Shown piece after piece: positions 60,118 to 64,000 of a DNA stretch of 64,000 bases. Both the position numbers and the translations under genes were made by a program. The notes beneath the pieces are model-generated. The model was not told where the DNA came from, did no database searches, and saw nothing but the letters and a program-made list of their open reading frames with translations. Position 1 is the stretch's first letter; each line of letters begins with the position of its first letter. The DNA is from Karstenula rhodostoma CBS 690.94 (lineage: Eukaryota; Ascomycota; Dothideomycetes; Pleosporales; Didymosphaeriaceae): NCBI GenBank assembly GCA_010093485.1, contig MU001494.1:2263937-2327936 (forward strand). The letters run 5' to 3'.

Positions 60118-63100
60118 AAGTTTTTTAAACTCCCTTAAAGACTTACTAATATTAGGTATCTTTAGTAGAATTAACTACTATAAAGGTTAAATCCCTTTTA
60201 GATAAAAATATATACCTATTATAAATATATTAAAAATAATATATATACCCTTAGTAAATAGACTTAAAATATAATTAATTACCTACTTATTACTTATACT
60301 TTATTTACTTAAACTTACCTTTTACCCTTATAGTAAATATTAATTTATATAATATTTTTATCTTAAATAACCCTCTTTTTTTATTTATTTTATTTCTAAA
60401 TAACTCTATACCTACTATACTACTACTTATAACTAAGTATATAAAGATAAAACCTTTAGTATCTAAATAGTCTATTAATAGGGATTTAATATCTTTTTTT
60501 TAGAACTATATTAGGACTTACTTTATAAGCTATACTACTAAAGTAATAGTAGCTTTTAATTTTAGTAAAAAAGACTTTAATAATATTTTAAAGGTAAATA
60601 ACCCCTATTATAGTATAACTATAAATAAGATACTATATATACTACCCTAAAGTTACTTACCTATTCTAATATAAAAATAGGTACTAGTAGCTAAAGTCTC
60701 TAGTATATAACCTCCCTATAAGCTAGAAAACCTACCTTTCTAAATTAAACTTTTTCTACTAGAACTAGATATCTAGTTACCTAAAGGTATTAAAGAATAT
60801 CTAACTAATATTAGTAAGGTTAAAAAGGAATTAGGCCTCTATTAGAATCCTAGAACTAGAAATTATAAGGAGGAAGAAAATAATTTTAAGGCTAGTCTAT
60901 AAGTAGCTAGGCTATAAAAACTAAAGAAAGTATCTAAATTATATATAGCCTTTATTAATATTAATATAATTATTCTAAATCTAATTACTTTAGATAGAAA
61001 GTATCTAAAGACTTTAAACTACTAAGGCCTAGAGTTTATTACTATTTCTAATATATATATAGGCTATATTAAGGCTAATATAGCCTTATTTACTATAAAG
61101 CTATAGTTTATAGTTTTATTCTATTATATATATAAAGTATAGAACTAGTAATAAAAGCTAGTCTAGTAAAATACTAATCTAAATAATAAAATTAATATTA
61201 TAATAAACTCCTAGATATAGACTTAAAAAGAAAATAGTTATTTATAAACTAAAATTATAGAACTAAAGAAGACTATTAAGGCTAAGAATTAATTAATATA
61301 GATAATAATTAGTAACTTAGATAGTAATAATAGCTTTAAGTTACCCTACTAGTTTAGCGCTTCCCCTACTAAGCTAGTGCCTACTATTAAATATAATATT
61401 AAACTAGTTACTTTAAAAATAAATAGTTAGTAAGGTATAGGCTATTCTACTATAGGTTAATATATTCTAAAAGTAAATACCCCTAATAAACTTTTCTATA
61501 AAGTACTAAACCTTTACTATATAAAGTACTAAGCTTACTAAAGTAAATATCTATCCCCTAAAGTTCTAAACTCTAATAAGTTTAATAGTAATAAGGCTTA
61601 GTTTAAACTATAGTTCTATTTACTAGAGGTTAAGATTAAGTTTAATATAAATTACTTTTAGTAAGATATTTCTAAAGAATATACTATAGCTATTACTAAT
61701 TATATTAATATATAGCTAGAAGGCTATACCTTTAAAATTTTTAATATTTAGAAATAGTAGTAATTAACTATATCTCTTATAGGTCTATATAACTACCTCT
61801 AAACTATATTTATACTACTAAACTAGAATATTAATATCTATACTAACCTCTAGAAGATAATACTTCTATTTAAAAGAGATATAAATTTATTTATTATATA
61901 GTATAATATATTTATAAACTAGACTAGGTTTTATTTTAATAATTCTAAAAAAATACTCTATAAGAAGCTCTATATAAAGCTTACTAACTAGCTTACTTAG
62001 AATACTATTAACCCTATTATAGACTATAATAAATTTTATACTATTATCTATAAATTATATAAAGCCTTTAAGCACGATTATTAGGCTAATTATAACTAAC
62101 TTACTCCTTCTATTCTATACTATTATAAGGAGTTTTTATTATAAATAGTTACTTTAGCCCCTTATTATACTATAGGACTACCTAAAGATACTATAGTAGA
62201 ATTAGCTCTAAAGTACTAATCTACTAACTCTAAATATAGATACTCTAGGGAGTAGTATTATAAGAATTAAGTATATTATAACTACCTCTTTAAAGACTAT
62301 ATCTACTATAATTACTCTATTAAACCCTATAATAGGTATACTATTACTACTATTATAAAGGTTTAAAAAGAGAATAAGACTTATTTCTTCCTAGAATCTA
62401 GTAATAAATATACCTTTAATAAAGACTTTAAGTTAGACTTTAAGTTAAAAAACTAGAGGTATTAGTTAATTCTAAACTAGTACCTCTAATAGAAATAGTA
62501 AGTATAGAACTAATTAACTTATAAAAACTAGTATTCTACCCTAAGAAGCGTTATACTAATCCTAAAGATATTTAAATCCTTAACTTATTTAGGGGAATAC
62601 CTTTTATACTTTCTATAATATTCTAAAATAATAGATATAAGATTTATATATATAACTTTATTAATTCTAGTATATTTATATATAATCTTATTATCTTATA
62701 GCTAGAGAAAGTACTAAGATACTAACTTAGTATTAAGTTAATATAACTTAAATATCTAATTCTTTTTAAGAGTTTTACTAGTAAGAAGACTATTTTAGTT
62801 AATTACTATTTTTAAGTAGTACTTAATATTAATAAATATTCTATAATTATATAGTTTATCCTATATAAAATAAAAGACTATAACCTTATTATAGAATAAA
62901 AATTTTTTAAGGATACTAAGATATTAATTAATTATTATAACTAGTACTTATTATAGCTAGATAATATACTATTATAGGTTATTACTCTATTTATAATACT
63001 ATACTACCTACTCTTACTAATTAATAAAAAATACTAGTTTAATACTAACTAATAGAATACTAACTTTAAAAAGGAGGATATTTAACTTTAATAAGTATAA

Positions 63101-64000
63101 TTACTCTATAGGGAATACTCCCCTATAAAGGAGTTTAAAATTTTTATAAAGTTTATAATATTATTTATCTCTCTAGTATAGGCTACCCCCTAGAATTATA
63201 ATAATTATTAACTATCTTTAGTAGAGCCTATTCTAGATAAGAACTTTATTATAGTATATTATATATCTTTAAATAAGGATAGTAATAAAGCTAAACTACT
63301 AAAGTCTAAAGATAAGAATTAGTAATTAGCTAAGTCTAGTATTAAGAATAATACCTTAGTATATAGATATAGTAATAAGTTATTATATAATAATAAATTA
63401 TTACTAGGGGAATTAATTACCTCTACTAAGCCTAATTCTACTAGAGACTTTAGTAAATAAGCTACTAAGAAACTCTTATAAAAGCTAAGAATTAAACTAA
63501 AAAACTATCTAAAAGACTAAGTTATTACTATCTTTTACCCTATAGAGTGGCTTTAATATAAGGAAGATTTATATAAAATAAATAAAGTACTATCTAATCT
63601 AGGGCTATTACCCCTAAAGGAACCCCCTAAGTATTAAATACTAATAAAGGAATAGCTTTTTAAGGTTAGTATTAATATTTTAATTATTTTTACTATAGTA
63701 TTTATAGTTAGTATATAAGGTATAGAGATTAGCTTTATTAGTTAATATAAGTTACTTAAACTTATAGAAGCTAAGTATTATAAAAAGGAAACTATAGCTA
63801 ACTCTCTAGAAAAGTTTTAAAAATAGCTACTAGTAAAATTTAAAGCTAAGCTTTTTTACTATAGATAGGTAGGGATAGATATTTCTTACTTTAATAAATA
63901 AAAGGTAAATACCTTACCCCTATAATAGAAAGGTATTAATTATAATATTATCCTTACTAAGGATATTAGTATTTTAAAGACCTCCCTACTATATCTTATA

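Larger units (their letters stand above)
40175..64000. other. RIP-saturated AT-rich domain made of nested retrotransposons
   Basis: From just after the last nearby TpG (40,174) to the window end the composition switches to A/T with scattered G and C. CpA and TpG, the steps destroyed by RIP, are absent over long stretches I read base by base (for example 40,201-40,320 and 43,981-44,040), while CT, CC, AC, AG and GT remain. Survivors are single sites (such as GACACTAG at about 53,367, AACACT at 58,029, AGTGGC at 63,546). The left 190 bp (40,175-40,365) are AT-rich but were not matched to another copy. No open frame longer than a few dozen codons was seen. Confidence 0.93.
59644..64000 (+). mobile_element. 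Gypsy element F3 (5' LTR, leader, gag, protease), runs off right edge, RIP-degraded
   Basis: Forward Gypsy inserted in Copia B, the innermost and so youngest resolved insertion. 5' LTR 59,644-59,889; leader with 2.5 copies of the 46-bp unit; then a long gag-like region. At about 62,660-62,695 the plus frame reads INSSIFIYNLIIL, a decayed retropepsin block (LIDSGAS-type: Asp to Asn, Gly to Ser as RIP predicts). The last 60 bp match the R1 sequence just upstream of its reverse transcriptase, so RT starts right after the window. The stretch from 60,692 to 64,000 is collinear with 52,954 down to about 49,650 of R1. Confidence 0.88.

Noticed and set aside
40175..64000. Centromere or mitochondrial insertion as explanation for the AT-rich block
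   Set aside because: The block resolves into known retrotransposon families with LTRs and target duplications, and dinucleotide loss is specific for CpA/TpG, so RIP explains it. A location inside a centromere is not excluded but nothing here shows it.
40175..64000. CRISPR arrays, bacterial-type operons or prophage
   Set aside because: No regularly spaced direct repeats other than LTRs and leader repeats; spliced eukaryotic genes elsewhere in the window.

Overview
The window looks like nuclear DNA of a filamentous ascomycete (Pezizomycotina; a Dothideomycete is my guess, not shown). Three things point there: short GT-AG introns of about 45-150 nt with CTAAC-type branch points, a fungal gene set (Whi5/Nrm1-type repressor, Zn2Cys6 factor, AA9 monooxygenase, HUT1 transporter, Yippee), and a 23.8 kb retrotransposon graveyard carrying the signature of repeat-induced point mutation (RIP). 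Gene models below were spliced by eye, and in every multi-exon case the exons sum to a whole number of codons.

Layout. Positions 1-27.9 kb form an ordinary gene-rich stretch: the N-terminus of an unknown gene (minus), Yippee, a zinc alcohol dehydrogenase, a three-KH RNA-binding protein, HUT1, a coiled-coil pseudogene broken by one stop codon, a small secreted protein, a CaaX-box protein, a GH5 glycosidase, a Whi5/Nrm1-family protein, a FIT/Scs3 protein, a Zn2Cys6 regulator, an F-box/ankyrin-like protein and an AA9 LPMO. No biosynthetic cluster or operon-like logic links them. From 28 to 40 kb genes thin out: a 2.7 kb empty stretch, then one giant gene (30,685-38,058, 6 exons, 2,357 aa) for a multi-pass membrane protein with ankyrin repeats and a C-terminal SPRY domain, another 1.7 kb gap, and a short F-box-like gene that ends about 115 bp before the RIP domain.

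From about 40,175 to the right edge the DNA is almost purely A/T with CpA and TpG nearly absent. I could resolve this block into a nest of insertions: an old Gypsy element on the minus strand (R1), split by a complete Copia element (42,648-48,179; 286-bp LTRs; 5-bp target duplication) and by a forward Gypsy (F); F is split by another minus Gypsy (R2); R2 is split by a 1.17 kb unclassified unit and by an inverted Copia (B); B is split by a forward Gypsy (F3) that runs off the window. Family assignment rests on decayed but readable reverse transcriptase motifs on the minus strand. No intact gene is expected there.

The best candidates for something undescribed are the giant membrane-ankyrin-SPRY protein beside the RIP compartment, the nested RIP structure with its surviving CpG context, and the 1.17 kb inserted unit.
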